Assembly (NCBI GenBank): GCA_910577185.1 | Contig: CAJTLR010000060.1 | Span: forward strand, 1 to 23,873 | DNA: 23,873 nucleotides | Direction of reading: 5' to 3' | DNA from: an uncultured Acetatifactor sp. | Lineage (GTDB): Bacteria; Bacillota; Clostridia; Lachnospirales; Lachnospiraceae | Part shown: piece after piece, positions 15,075 to 23,528 of the stretch | Numbering within the stretch: position 1 is the stretch's first letter | Layout: the number at the start of each line of letters is the position of its first letter | Made by a program: the position numbers and the translations under genes | Notes under the pieces: generated by a model | What the model was told of the DNA's origin: nothing | The model's database searches: none | Seen by the model: the letters and a program-made list of their open reading frames with translations, nothing else

Positions 15075-16259
15075 TTACTTGCGCTTTACTTTCAGCAGCT
15101 TCAAAACTCCCGTTTTATAAAGAATGATTTTCAATTTCTCTATGGCATGGTCTTTCCAGGATATGGGCATCATATCCTCCACTGTCTTCCCGATTCCGTC
15201 CCGGTTCAGCCTGATGTAAAAGGTATCCCGTTCTGCCGGTTTCTGAACGGAATTTAACGCCATCCTTCCATCTGCCTTCAGCAATTTCATTGGTTCTGCA
15301 AAATACTGTTTTAATTCTGTTCCGTATTTTCCCAGACAGAATTTTCCCTTTTCAGACTGAATCAATACGGAAGTATAGCCTCTGTCATCATCCTTTAAGC
15401 CTTCTGCCAGATCACCCGCGTGCCAGCTGTCAAAGATTGTCAGGTCGCTGCATCTGTTTACTGTCTTAAAAGGGCATCCGTAGCATATGGGCCGGTCTGC
15501 CACGTCCCGGAAAAAACATTTGGACATCAGATTGGTCCTGGCGCTTCCTATCCGGATTCTGCCGTTTTCAAACCGTTCTTCCATGACGCTCACATGATAG
15601 CCCAGCCTCTTACTGCGAAAGTTCACATACTGCAATTTTCCATATTTTTTCTGCACATAATCCACATATGCCATCCAAAGCTTTGGAGAAGGCACTCCAT
15701 GGCATACCAGGTCAACCAGAAAAAGAGTATCATGGTCTTTCCCCAAAAAGTTCCTGATTCCCGCAATCTGGCAGGGTGTCCCGGAAAACAGCACCTTTCT
15801 ACCCTTGTCCAGCTCCTCCCTGACCTGCAAAAATACTGTCCCCATTTCACTTTGTACATATTTTGATCCCATCAGCCTGTGTATTTCTGCGGCCGATTCT
15901 ATTTTTTCATGGGCAACGGAAAAGTCCTCCCGGTACACCGCGCCGAACACCACACCGCCATCCTGTATCACCGCCAGCGCCATTGCCGTGAACACGCCTC
16001 CCGAAGTACAGTCCTGCAGTATCTTTTCGTTTCCGGTCCTTGCAATGACCGCTTCCGGGCGCTGTCCTTTTTTGTCCGCAAACGGATGCGGCACAGGACA
16101 TACCTTTTCGCATTTGCCGCATTCCACACATTCCGACTGTTCCACATGCGGATACAAAAAACCTTCTTCATCCGGTTTCATACTGATACACCCCTTTGGG
16201 CATACATTCACGCATGCAGTGCACCCGCTGCACTTGGCTTTGTCCAAAATTCTGATCAT
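15075..16259 (-). CDS. Ferredoxin/FrhB-like Fe-S protein of polysaccharide loci
   Basis: This 394-residue protein has an N-terminal double 4Fe-4S ferredoxin domain: C10-x2-C13-x2-C16-x3-C20-Pro and C44-x2-C47-x2-C50-x3-C54-Pro. A coenzyme F420 hydrogenase beta-subunit (FrhB) domain follows (CTSGGVFTAMA, MGSKYVQSEMG, FSGTPCQIAG, LVCHGVPSP), with further Cys residues around 255-270 (CYGCPFKTVNRC). Proteins of this type are regularly found next to polysaccharide pyruvyl transferases in Firmicutes loci, as here (30 bases downstream of one). They are presumed flavin and Fe-S oxidoreductases acting on a sugar or its attached group. Their reaction is not established. Real F420 use is not expected in this setting. 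Confidence 0.88.
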   Translation of the reverse strand: MIRILDKAKCSGCTACVNVCPKGCISMKPDEEGFLYPHVEQSECVECGKCEKVCPVPHPFADKKGQRPEAVIARTGNEKILQDCTSGGVFTAMALAVIQDGGVVFGAVYREDFSVAHEKIESAAEIHRLMGSKYVQSEMGTVFLQVREELDKGRKVLFSGTPCQIAGIRNFLGKDHDTLFLVDLVCHGVPSPKLWMAYVDYVQKKYGKLQYVNFRSKRLGYHVSVMEERFENGRIRIGSARTNLMSKCFFRDVADRPICYGCPFKTVNRCSDLTIFDSWHAGDLAEGLKDDDRGYTSVLIQSEKGKFCLGKYGTELKQYFAEPMKLLKADGRMALNSVQKPAERDTFYIRLNRDGIGKTVEDMMPISWKDHAIEKLKIILYKTGVLKLLKVKRK

Positions 16260-16289
16260 TTTCTCGTCATCCCCTGATAAAATCCCGCT

Positions 16290-17453
16290 TCACGGCTGCC
16301 GTCCCAACGCCTCTTTCAGAAAATCAAATGTCTCCCGGCGGTATCCCGCAAGCTTTTCTTCCACCGCATTATAGTCAATTGCCTTTTTCATTGCACCGGC
16401 CAAATTGATTTCAGGGTGATACCTGCGCTCCTGAAGACCCAGCAGTTCAAACAAACTGTCAATACGTGAATTGCTTGTCTGTTTGTCGTTATTGTCCGTT
16501 CTGTTAAACGTCATAAACTGCTTATGGCTTAATATGGAAAAGACGGAACCGTGAAAGGAATCCGTGCAGATATATTCCGCCCCCCTGATAAAATTCAGAA
16601 AGTCAACCGGATCCACATCATATAATTGCTCTTCTCCAAATTCCAGGTCACATTCCACAAATTCATCCATGAAAGGAATTGTGACAACCGGAAGCCCTAT
16701 GGACCTGCCCCATGATTTTACAGCCTCCCGGTGAGCGGCATTGCTGCCAAGAAAATAGGCAAAAATGTAAGGCTGTTCCCTCTTCTTTTCTTCCGGAAAC
16801 ATTTCGTTCCACTCTTCTCCCGTATATAACAATGTGGGATCCAGGGCAACCAGGACATCTCTTCCTGTTAATTGTCTGATAATACCCGCCCCCCCTATTT
16901 CCCGCACACTGATATATTCCATTCGCTCCAGATACCGGCGTGTCATTTTTTCCTGGTATCTGGGTATCCTGCTTACGCCGAAGCTTGTCGCAAAGGATAT
17001 CTTTCTCACATTGTCCGGCACAAACAGAAGATTATAAAACTTACTTTTTATGCCCGCAGGCGTCCACAGCTGGTCACTGCCAACCATCACCGCATCATAT
17101 TCTTCCGCGCCCCGGACCAGCTGTCCGTATCCCTTTCGCACGGCAGAATAAGGGCCGATATATTTTTTTCTATATTCCCCGATCCGCCGGACTCTTTCCT
17201 GGTTTCCCTTACATATATCAGGATATCTTCTGATTTTAAACTGCTTCTCCAGACGTTTTATTTTGCCGCGCATAAAATACGGATTAAAAATCCGGGTGAT
17301 ATTCGTCAGCATAAAAAAAGGCGTTTTCTTATCATATCTGATAATTTCATATTCCCCGCCAAATCTGGTGATCATTTTCTGTGTCGCCAGGATTTGCAGC
17401 ATACTGCCAAAATTATTGCAATCATATCTTACACACAGACCGATTTTCATCAT
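16290..17453 (-). CDS. Polysaccharide pyruvyl transferase family protein
   Basis: From the preferred start this is a 387-residue protein of the PS_pyruv_trans (CsaB/WcaK-like) family. It starts MKIGLCVRYDCNNFGSMLQ, has VMVGSDQLWTP near 130, ATSFGVSRIP near 165, YISVRE near 190, LDPTLL near 210 and CTDSFHGSVFSI near 295. The last is the diagnostic serine/histidine motif of the family. These enzymes use phosphoenolpyruvate to form ketal pyruvate on a sugar, although some members are diverged. An upstream in-frame GTG at 17471 would add six residues. GGGGGAAGG about 4 bases before the ATG pair at 17453/17450 makes those starts better. It precedes the FrhB-like gene by 30 bases. Confidence 0.88.
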   Translation of the reverse strand: MMKIGLCVRYDCNNFGSMLQILATQKMITRFGGEYEIIRYDKKTPFFMLTNITRIFNPYFMRGKIKRLEKQFKIRRYPDICKGNQERVRRIGEYRKKYIGPYSAVRKGYGQLVRGAEEYDAVMVGSDQLWTPAGIKSKFYNLLFVPDNVRKISFATSFGVSRIPRYQEKMTRRYLERMEYISVREIGGAGIIRQLTGRDVLVALDPTLLYTGEEWNEMFPEEKKREQPYIFAYFLGSNAAHREAVKSWGRSIGLPVVTIPFMDEFVECDLEFGEEQLYDVDPVDFLNFIRGAEYICTDSFHGSVFSILSHKQFMTFNRTDNNDKQTSNSRIDSLFELLGLQERRYHPEINLAGAMKKAIDYNAVEEKLAGYRRETFDFLKEALGRQP

Positions 17454-17473
17454 AAAACCTTCCCCCGGCACTT

Positions 17474-17905
17474 TTATTCAAACATTCCAACCAAATGATT
17501 TCCCACTTTTTCATCCGCTGTTTCCGGGGAAAAAAGCATAAATCCGCTGCAGGGATAAAACGTGATCTCCGAAAAATATACCTGCCCGGAAACAGAATAC
17601 AAATCCACCCGCAGAAACGGAAAACCCTCTGCCAGCTCCCCTGCAATTTTCTTCATATCATCAAAATTTTCCGGCTGATCCGGTATTTTTTCAAAAGGCA
17701 GATAGTCTCTTCTCTGAAACGCCGCTTTCTCCCAGTTCGTTTCCAGAAAGCTGATGCGGGCCGTTTTATGATTTTCCAGGCCCTCTGATATGTAGAAAAA
17801 TGCCGGAATTCCGTGAAAACAATAAAATTTATAGTCGGTTAACGAATCACTGCCGTTTCTGTTTTTTTCCTGTATCAGTTTGTCTCCCCCGTGAACATAC
17901 AGCAT
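17474..17905 (-). CDS. C-terminal half of a TupA-like ATP-grasp protein (partial duplicate)
   Basis: This 143-residue open frame aligns with the C-terminal half of the gene directly upstream. LTDYKFYCFHG matches GLKDYKFFCFDA, FDDMKKIAGELAEGFPFLRVDLY matches FGQMKKLVEMIARDIPHARVDFY, and YFSEITFYPCSG matches YFGEITFYHWSG. It keeps the metal-binding RVD and EIT region but lacks the N-terminal lobe, including KCTHDSGG, so it is unlikely to be an active ligase alone. AAGGAAAC before the ATG at 17905 suggests it is still translated. The same frame opens further upstream at a GTG (17962) inside the previous gene. It is either a decaying duplicate, or the second half of a fusion interrupted by the G7 tract at 17932-17938. 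Confidence 0.7.
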   Translation of the reverse strand: MLYVHGGDKLIQEKNRNGSDSLTDYKFYCFHGIPAFFYISEGLENHKTARISFLETNWEKAAFQRRDYLPFEKIPDQPENFDDMKKIAGELAEGFPFLRVDLYSVSGQVYFSEITFYPCSGFMLFSPETADEKVGNHLVGMFE

Positions 17906-17928
17906 GTTTCCTTCCGGTCCGGTGAGAA

Positions 17929-18840
17929 TTACCCCCCCGAGCCATCCGGTATTCTGATCCACTCACCGAATATAGTGTCCCATTTTTCCGGTTCAAAAGG
18001 AACCAGCCCGCTCCAGTGATAGAAGGTGATCTCCCCAAAGTAAATCCTGCCATCCACATCATAAAAATCAACTCTTGCATGGGGAATATCCCGTGCAATC
18101 ATTTCCACCAGTTTCTTCATCTGTCCAAAGGATTCCGGGCACCTTACCGGCTCTTCCCCGTTGGGATGTCCGTTTTTCAGGGGAAGACGCCGGAACTCCG
18201 CGTCAAAAAAGTCAAACTTTGTCTCTGTTTTCTGGTTCATTCTGTCCGTGGCCACAAACAGGGCCTTTACCAGGGCGTCAAAGCAGAAAAATTTATAGTC
18301 CTTCAGTCCGTATTCCGACTTGTCCTCCAGATATTTTTCCGCGATAATTCTGGGTTTCACATTCTTATAGGGCCATTCTCTCCCCGCCCAGTAATAATTC
18401 CGTTTCAGCGACCTGCAGATTTTCTTCCTGGCCGCCCCCATATCCAGATTCTCCTTGTCCCTGCATATCACCACGCCCCCGCTGTCATGGGTGCATTTCA
18501 GCACAAACTGGCCGGGAAGACTGTGGAAGTCAATGTCGTCAAAGGAATCCCATATGCCCAGTGTGGGAATGATATATTCCTCTCCGATTTTGTCGGCCAC
18601 ATATTTTTTCACCTCATATTTGTCAACTAATTTTGTATACAAGGGATCCCTGTTATGCAGTTTCAGCCATTGTATTTTTTCATTAAATGTTTTGGGATGC
18701 TGAAGATCTAATTTTTTTCCGAATCTGCAGCGGTACATCATTTTAAGGTAAGATTCGTCGTCCAGAAACCGGAATCCGCCCCGCATGCCCATGGAAAAAA
18801 CAGCTTCCCCCGGATGAATGATTTTATCAACTATCTTCAT
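17929..18840 (-). CDS. TupA-like ATP-grasp protein
   Basis: This 303-residue protein has the full TupA-like ATP-grasp layout. The N-terminal DDESYLKMMYRCRFGKKLDL and HPKTFNEKIQWLKL, PGQFVLKCTHDSGG (about 128-141, nucleotide-binding Lys and glycine loop), IIAEKYLED, DYKFFCFD and ARVDFYDVDGRIYFGEITFY (metal-binding Asp/Glu) appear in order. TupA takes part in teichuronopeptide formation, and relatives are thought to make amide or ester links between small carboxylates or amines and glycans. It starts 6 bases after the preceding GT4 gene, with AGGAG in the overlap region. It ends just after a run of seven G. Length is normal for the family, so it is probably functional by itself. Confidence 0.88.
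   Translation of the reverse strand: MKIVDKIIHPGEAVFSMGMRGGFRFLDDESYLKMMYRCRFGKKLDLQHPKTFNEKIQWLKLHNRDPLYTKLVDKYEVKKYVADKIGEEYIIPTLGIWDSFDDIDFHSLPGQFVLKCTHDSGGVVICRDKENLDMGAARKKICRSLKRNYYWAGREWPYKNVKPRIIAEKYLEDKSEYGLKDYKFFCFDALVKALFVATDRMNQKTETKFDFFDAEFRRLPLKNGHPNGEEPVRCPESFGQMKKLVEMIARDIPHARVDFYDVDGRIYFGEITFYHWSGLVPFEPEKWDTIFGEWIRIPDGSGG
17932..17938 (-). repeat. Homopolymer G7 tract at the ATP-grasp gene junction
   Basis: Seven consecutive G (C on the plus strand) lie immediately before the TAA of the TupA-like gene. With eight G the frame would skip that stop and enter the frame of the following C-terminal-half gene, giving one long protein. With seven, the genes are separate. Such tracts are slippage-prone in replication and in sequencing. 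Confidence 0.8.
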
Positions 18841-18846
18841 TTTGCC

Positions 18847-20097
18847 CTATGCTCCTTCCAAAACCCTGATTACCCTGTCCATATGTATGTCTTCCGCATA
18901 GTCTTTCTCACACTTCTCCCTGGCATTTCTTCCCAGCTTTTCACTTAATGTCCGGTCTTCCGTAAACATTTTCAGTTTTTTTGCCAGTTCCGCAGAATTT
19001 TTCATTTCAAAGAGCATTCCGGTCTCATTATCGTCCACAATTTCTGCCAGGCTTCCGATTCTGGAGGCAACTACCGGTTTCCCGTGGGCATAGGCTTCTA
19101 TGACAGTATTGGGCATATTCTCATACCAGATGGCCGGGCAGACAATACATGCCGCCCTGGAAATCAGTTCTTCCAGTTCCTGTCCCTGCAAAAATCCCGT
19201 AAAAACAACTTTATTTTCCAGGCCGTTTTCACAAATTTCATTCCGGATCTCCATGTCTTCCCGGGAATCGGACAGCGTTCCCGTTATCTTTAAGACATAT
19301 CCGGTATCCTTCAGCCATTTCATGGCCTCCACCGCATACCTGACCCCTTTCTGGCGTGCCATTCTGCCCAGAAACAAAAAGTATCTGTCACAGGAATAGG
19401 AGGGTGTTATGCCTGAGGAATCAATAAAAGTCGGGATGCAGGTTATTTTATCTTCCGGAATTCCCCCTTCTGCCAGCTTGTTTTTGGAAAAATCACAAGT
19501 ACATATATAGTGGTCTACATCCTCAAAAATTTTCAGCTTTGCATAAATCCGCATTGCAAAGATTCTCAATAATGTCCCCATTCCGGAACCTTTCACACAC
19601 TTTTGTTTACAAGCCCTGGCATAGTTTCCATGAAGGCAGGCCTCACAAATTTCGTCTTCATAGAGGAAATCATATTTGGCGCAAAACATGAAAAAGTCGG
19701 ATATCCGGTGCACCACCCTGACACCTTCTTTTTTTGCCGCCCTGATGACAGAGGGCGATAAGTGATTGATTTCATGTAAAATGTATACTGCATCCGGCCC
19801 TGTGTCCCTGATCAGCTTCCGCAGCCTTCTTTCCGCGTCAAAATTCCACACAGTGGCCCTTGCCATGCCGTACATATTTTTTACGGAAAACTTCATATCC
19901 TGATACAGTAACGCGTCGGAACGGGGTTTTACAAAATATTTGCTGTACGGGGTCTTCTCATTCCGCGGATTGCTCACCGAAAAGGGAATCACCTCGATTC
20001 CTCTTTTTTGTGCCGCTTCCATAAATTTAAACATATATTTTTCAGGTCCGCCCGCAATAAAATAGCGGTAATTCACAATAATTACCTTCATGTCCAC
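18847..20097 (-). CDS. Glycosyltransferase family 4
   Basis: This 416-residue protein is a complete GT-B-fold GT4 enzyme. The N-terminal acceptor domain begins MKVIIVNYRYFIAGGPEKYMF. A Cys-rich stretch (about 145-175, EICEACLHGNYARACKQKCV) is typical of a subset of GT4 proteins. FLFLGRMARQKGV opens the donor domain and ENMPNTVIEAYAHGKPVVAS gives the E-x7-E nucleotide-sugar motif. It should add a sugar to the lipid-linked unit in the cytoplasm. The first codon may be GTG (20097, with AAGGAAAA upstream) or the ATG six bases later. It sits 26 bases after the epimerase gene and 6 before the TupA-like gene. The specific sugar is unknown. Confidence 0.88.
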   Translation of the reverse strand: MDMKVIIVNYRYFIAGGPEKYMFKFMEAAQKRGIEVIPFSVSNPRNEKTPYSKYFVKPRSDALLYQDMKFSVKNMYGMARATVWNFDAERRLRKLIRDTGPDAVYILHEINHLSPSVIRAAKKEGVRVVHRISDFFMFCAKYDFLYEDEICEACLHGNYARACKQKCVKGSGMGTLLRIFAMRIYAKLKIFEDVDHYICTCDFSKNKLAEGGIPEDKITCIPTFIDSSGITPSYSCDRYFLFLGRMARQKGVRYAVEAMKWLKDTGYVLKITGTLSDSREDMEIRNEICENGLENKVVFTGFLQGQELEELISRAACIVCPAIWYENMPNTVIEAYAHGKPVVASRIGSLAEIVDDNETGMLFEMKNSAELAKKLKMFTEDRTLSEKLGRNAREKCEKDYAEDIHMDRVIRVLEGA

Positions 20098-20123
20098 TGT
20101 TCTTTTCCTTTTGTGCCTATCAT

Positions 20124-21197
20124 TTATCTCATATAATCATCTTTATACCACTGGGCAAATTTCCGCAGTCCGTACCGTAAATCCGTGGTTGGTCTGTATC
20201 CGAAATCTTTCTCCAGCAGGCTGATATCCGCATATGTAACCGGCACGTCTCCGGGCTGCATGGCCACCAGTTCCTTGTGTTTTTCAAAATCAAAATCTGC
20301 CGGAAGCACATTGGCCCTGACCAGTTCTTCCTGCAAAATAGTCACAAAATCCAGCAAGTTTTCCGGCTTGTTGTTTCCTATGTTATATATCTTATAGGGC
20401 GGCAAAGGCAGTCCGTCTTCCCCGTTGACACGGTCCGGAGCCTTCCGCATGACACGCACTATCCCTTCCACCACATCATCTATGTATGTAAAATCCCTTT
20501 TGCAGTTACCGTAATTGAATATCTGAATGGTACGGCCTTCCCGCAGCTTTTCCGTAAAGCTGAAATATGCCATATCCGGCCGGCCTCCCGGCCCGTAAAC
20601 GGTGAAAAAGCGCAGGCCCGTGGCCGGAATGTTATACAATTTACTGTAGGAATGCGCCAGCAGTTCGTTGGTCTTTTTGGTTGCGGCATACAGGCTCACC
20701 GGATGATCCACCATATCTTCCGTGCTGTAGGGAACCTTTTTATTTCCCCCGTAGACACTGGACGAAGACGCATATACCAGATGCTCCACGCCGGCCTCCC
20801 CGTCATCATAAGAATGTCTGCATGCTTCCAGAATATTGTAAAATCCCGTGATATTGCTTTCCATATATGCGTCCGGATTTGTAATGGAGTAACGCACTCC
20901 CGCCTGGGCTGCCAGATTCACTACCACGGACGGTCTGTATTCTGCAAAAACACTTCTCACCAGTTCCCTGTCGGCGATATTTCCCCTGATAAACCTGAAA
21001 TCCTGATACGCGTTTAATTCGTCCAGTCTCTTTTCCTTTATACTCACGTCATAATAGTCATTCAGATTATCGATCCCCACAATCTTTACTGCTTTTATGG
21101 TTTCCAATAATTTTTTGACAAGGCCGGCGCCTATAAATCCCGCCGCCCCTGTGACAAGAACAGTCTTTCCGGACAATTCAACATTATAATCCAGCAT
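20124..21197 (-). CDS. UDP-glucuronate 4-epimerase-like NAD-dependent epimerase
   Basis: From the preferred start this is a 357-residue short-chain dehydrogenase/reductase-type sugar-nucleotide epimerase. GAAGFIG at 17-23 binds NAD, GIDNLNDYYDVSIKEKRL is the stretch typical of GlcA epimerases, LAAQAGVRYSI follows, a serine run and Y170-x3-K174 (YAATK) form the active site, and GPGGRPDMAYFSF binds substrate. It would interconvert UDP-GlcA and UDP-GalA, giving the locus an acidic sugar. The upstream ATG at 21215 lacks a good ribosome site. The ATG at 21197 is preceded by GGGAGAGAG at close spacing. Other UDP-sugar 4-epimerases remain possible, but the N-terminal region fits the GlcA group best. 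Confidence 0.86.
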   Translation of the reverse strand: MLDYNVELSGKTVLVTGAAGFIGAGLVKKLLETIKAVKIVGIDNLNDYYDVSIKEKRLDELNAYQDFRFIRGNIADRELVRSVFAEYRPSVVVNLAAQAGVRYSITNPDAYMESNITGFYNILEACRHSYDDGEAGVEHLVYASSSSVYGGNKKVPYSTEDMVDHPVSLYAATKKTNELLAHSYSKLYNIPATGLRFFTVYGPGGRPDMAYFSFTEKLREGRTIQIFNYGNCKRDFTYIDDVVEGIVRVMRKAPDRVNGEDGLPLPPYKIYNIGNNKPENLLDFVTILQEELVRANVLPADFDFEKHKELVAMQPGDVPVTYADISLLEKDFGYRPTTDLRYGLRKFAQWYKDDYMR

Positions 21198-21242
21198 GTA
21201 CTCTCTCCCATCCATTTCTCTGTTTGTTTTCCATCCGTTTTC

Positions 21243-22328
21243 CTATCTCTGCGCCATGTTTCTGCACTCTTCCAGCATATCTTCTGTATGATCCCCAAAA
21301 ACGCCCTCTCCGTGGGCAATCTGCGGAATCCATACCGACTGGTTGGTCAGATTGGCTTCTATCAGAACCGGACTGCCTTCCCTGTCAATCGTAAGGTCCC
21401 ACGACACCATTCTCATATGCGGATTTCTTTTATGGCACGCTATGGCTGCCCTCACGGCGCTGTCCACGCCTGAAAGTTTATATTTGTGGAAAACCAGTCC
21501 GCTGTGCGGATGCCTCTGATACTTATTTCCATATTCCGAAAAGGCATATGGCTGCAGTTCTCCCTCCCTGCCCACTCCAATAAATACCCCCCCGGAATGC
21601 GCGTTGTCCAAATGGCCTGTTCCGTTTCCTATCCGCAGCACCACCGGAGCACACCAATACCGGTTTTTACAAATATACGTCATTATACGCATGGTATTCA
21701 GTGAATCAGGATTCAGTCTGCGAATGTCTTCCTGATTCACAATTTGTTCCTGTATGATGTAATTTTCTCCCGGCGTAAAATCATCAAAATGCTTTTTATC
21801 CAGTAACACAACTCCTTTTCCGGAATTTGTCTCCCTGGTGGGTTTCAGGATTGCATTTGAATGGTTTTCCAGATACTCTTTTACAAGGGCCGATGCGGCT
21901 GTCTTTGACAGAACATTTCCTTCCCCGTCGTAAAAAATACCCGATGCATTTAACACTATGGTTTTGGGAATTTTCAAATCCGGTACCGACCCGTAAAGAA
22001 TCGGAATCCTTGCCTTATCTTCCATTTCCTTTGCCATTTTTCTGGGGTTCAGCACCAGTTCCATATTGCAGGAATAAAAAATTTCCGGTACGTACCGGGG
22101 ATCAAATTTTCCGGTAAAATATTGATAATATCTGTGCCACCTGGTGTCAGCATGCTCTCCCCAGATACGCTGAATTTCTCTTATCTGTTCCCGGGTCAGC
22201 CTGACCTGCATCCACAAATCTTTTTTGTCCCGGATTTTCAGATGTTCGGCCCGTCTGATGGCGGCAGTATAGTAGCGGTTATCCACGCTGCGAATCATTT
22301 TTTTGATTTTTGTTTTCATTGCACACAT
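21243..22328 (-). CDS. Sugar-transfer-associated ATP-grasp protein
   Basis: This 361-residue protein resembles the ATPgrasp_ST (sugar-transfer-associated) family. The C-terminal two thirds show the ATP-grasp order: ILKPTRETNSGKGVVLL (Lys and Gly-rich nucleotide loop, about 160-175), YIIQEQI, SLNTMRIMTY, then SWDLTIDREGSPVLIEANL with Asp and the E-x-N metal ligands. The family is found in glycan loci and is presumed to ligate a carboxylate to an amine using ATP; the substrate is not known. It overlaps the upstream GT4 gene by 13 bases, and AGGAG lies 7 bases before the ATG at 22328. Along with the TupA-like gene it is the second intact ATP-grasp protein of the locus, which suggests amidation of uronic acids. 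Confidence 0.85.
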   Translation of the reverse strand: MCAMKTKIKKMIRSVDNRYYTAAIRRAEHLKIRDKKDLWMQVRLTREQIREIQRIWGEHADTRWHRYYQYFTGKFDPRYVPEIFYSCNMELVLNPRKMAKEMEDKARIPILYGSVPDLKIPKTIVLNASGIFYDGEGNVLSKTAASALVKEYLENHSNAILKPTRETNSGKGVVLLDKKHFDDFTPGENYIIQEQIVNQEDIRRLNPDSLNTMRIMTYICKNRYWCAPVVLRIGNGTGHLDNAHSGGVFIGVGREGELQPYAFSEYGNKYQRHPHSGLVFHKYKLSGVDSAVRAAIACHKRNPHMRMVSWDLTIDREGSPVLIEANLTNQSVWIPQIAHGEGVFGDHTEDMLEECRNMAQR

Positions 22329-23512
22329 GATCCATCTCCTGTACCCGCCAATCCGAACACGCCTTCATATTCCCGGATAATTTTATCCCAGCCAAACTGC
22401 TCCTCTATTCTGCCCGCGGACAGTTCATCCAGAATCTTTCTTTCCGCTTCTCCCATGTTTTCACAGTTTTCTATCAGCCTGCGTAAATCTCCCGGCTTTT
22501 TGCCCCAGTAAAGCGCGCCCTTGTCTGCCACCTCCCGGTTAAAACCAACCTCCAGCAGCAGGTTTACTTCCGTACAGGCCAGCGCCTCCAGAAGGCTGGG
22601 ATTCGTTCCCCCCACCTCATGGCCGTGAATATAGGCAAAGGCTTCCTCCCGTACTTTCCGCAGCAGCTCCTGGTCATATATGGTTCCCACAAATTTAATC
22701 CGCCGGTCTTGTTCAAATCCTGTGTTTTTTCTCAGATTTTCATAAAAGCGATTCTTTTCCACGTTCGTCACCAGCACAAGATCCCTGGAGACAGAAGATT
22801 TCATAAATTCCTTTATTATGGTTTCGTAATTGTTCTCCGGCACAAACCTTCCCACCACAAGAAAATATTCTCCGGGCGTCACTCCGTGTCCGGCAGTCCA
22901 TGCCTGCCACCGGGCAGAGTCCTCACGCAGCGCGGACTTTTCCCTCACGGCGCCATAGGATATGTAGGTAGTCCTGGGATTGTATTTTGGATAAGCCTTT
23001 TGTATATATTTTTCTATGTTCCTTGAATCACAGATCAGCAGATCGCTGTATTTCACCATCCACTTTTCCGACAGTTTCCAATATTTTTTAATGATACAGT
23101 TCCATTTTGCCCGCTTCCATTCATGCCCATCCGGATTGACATATACTTTGCCTCCCATTTTGCAAAGGCTTTTTTTGCAATATTTGATAAATGGTCCTAT
23201 CCTGCAGGCCAGTACATACACAATGGCTCCCCGGATGCCATGTTCCCTGATATACCGGTTACAGTACCGGAAAGCTGCCACATCATAATAAACGGCTTTC
23301 GCGGGGCCGATGTCAGGCACTTTTACCGGAAAGCAGTGCGCTCCGTTGTGCCAGAAGTCCTCTTTCTCTCCTGACATACATGCCACATGATATTGTATGT
23401 TTTTGCTTTTCTTACCCTCTGTCAGCTTCTCCACAAAGGTCTCAAAGCCTCCGTACCGGGCCGGTATCCCTTTGGAACCTATGATAAACACATGCTGCAT
23501 AAGCTTATCCAT
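22316..23512 (-). CDS. DUF1972-type glycosyltransferase 4 (rhamnosyltransferase-like)
   Basis: This 398-residue GT4 protein starts with the DUF1972 signature HVFIIGSKGIPARYGGFETF at residues 7-26 and has the donor-domain features EYFLVVGRFVPENNYE and HEVGGTNPSLLEALAC (E-x7-E type). Pneumococcal Cps2T (beta-1,4-rhamnosyltransferase) and relatives have the same architecture and usually add the second sugar of the repeat unit. Rhamnose is therefore a plausible donor, but no rml genes are visible. It is the first recognised gene of the operon in the window. The ATG at 23512 has AAAGG too close for ideal initiation, and a second ATG at 23500 is possible. The stop codon of a 58-codon repeat-derived frame overlaps this start. 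Confidence 0.88.
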   Translation of the reverse strand: MDKLMQHVFIIGSKGIPARYGGFETFVEKLTEGKKSKNIQYHVACMSGEKEDFWHNGAHCFPVKVPDIGPAKAVYYDVAAFRYCNRYIREHGIRGAIVYVLACRIGPFIKYCKKSLCKMGGKVYVNPDGHEWKRAKWNCIIKKYWKLSEKWMVKYSDLLICDSRNIEKYIQKAYPKYNPRTTYISYGAVREKSALREDSARWQAWTAGHGVTPGEYFLVVGRFVPENNYETIIKEFMKSSVSRDLVLVTNVEKNRFYENLRKNTGFEQDRRIKFVGTIYDQELLRKVREEAFAYIHGHEVGGTNPSLLEALACTEVNLLLEVGFNREVADKGALYWGKKPGDLRRLIENCENMGEAERKILDELSAGRIEEQFGWDKIIREYEGVFGLAGTGDGSCVQ

Positions 23513-23528
23513 GCCTTTCTGCCGTCCC

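Noticed and set aside
20277..21017. Long plus-strand open frame (246 codons) opposite the epimerase gene
   Set aside because: It is antisense to a gene with clear motifs, has no ribosome site and resembles no family; it is a by-product of codon bias.
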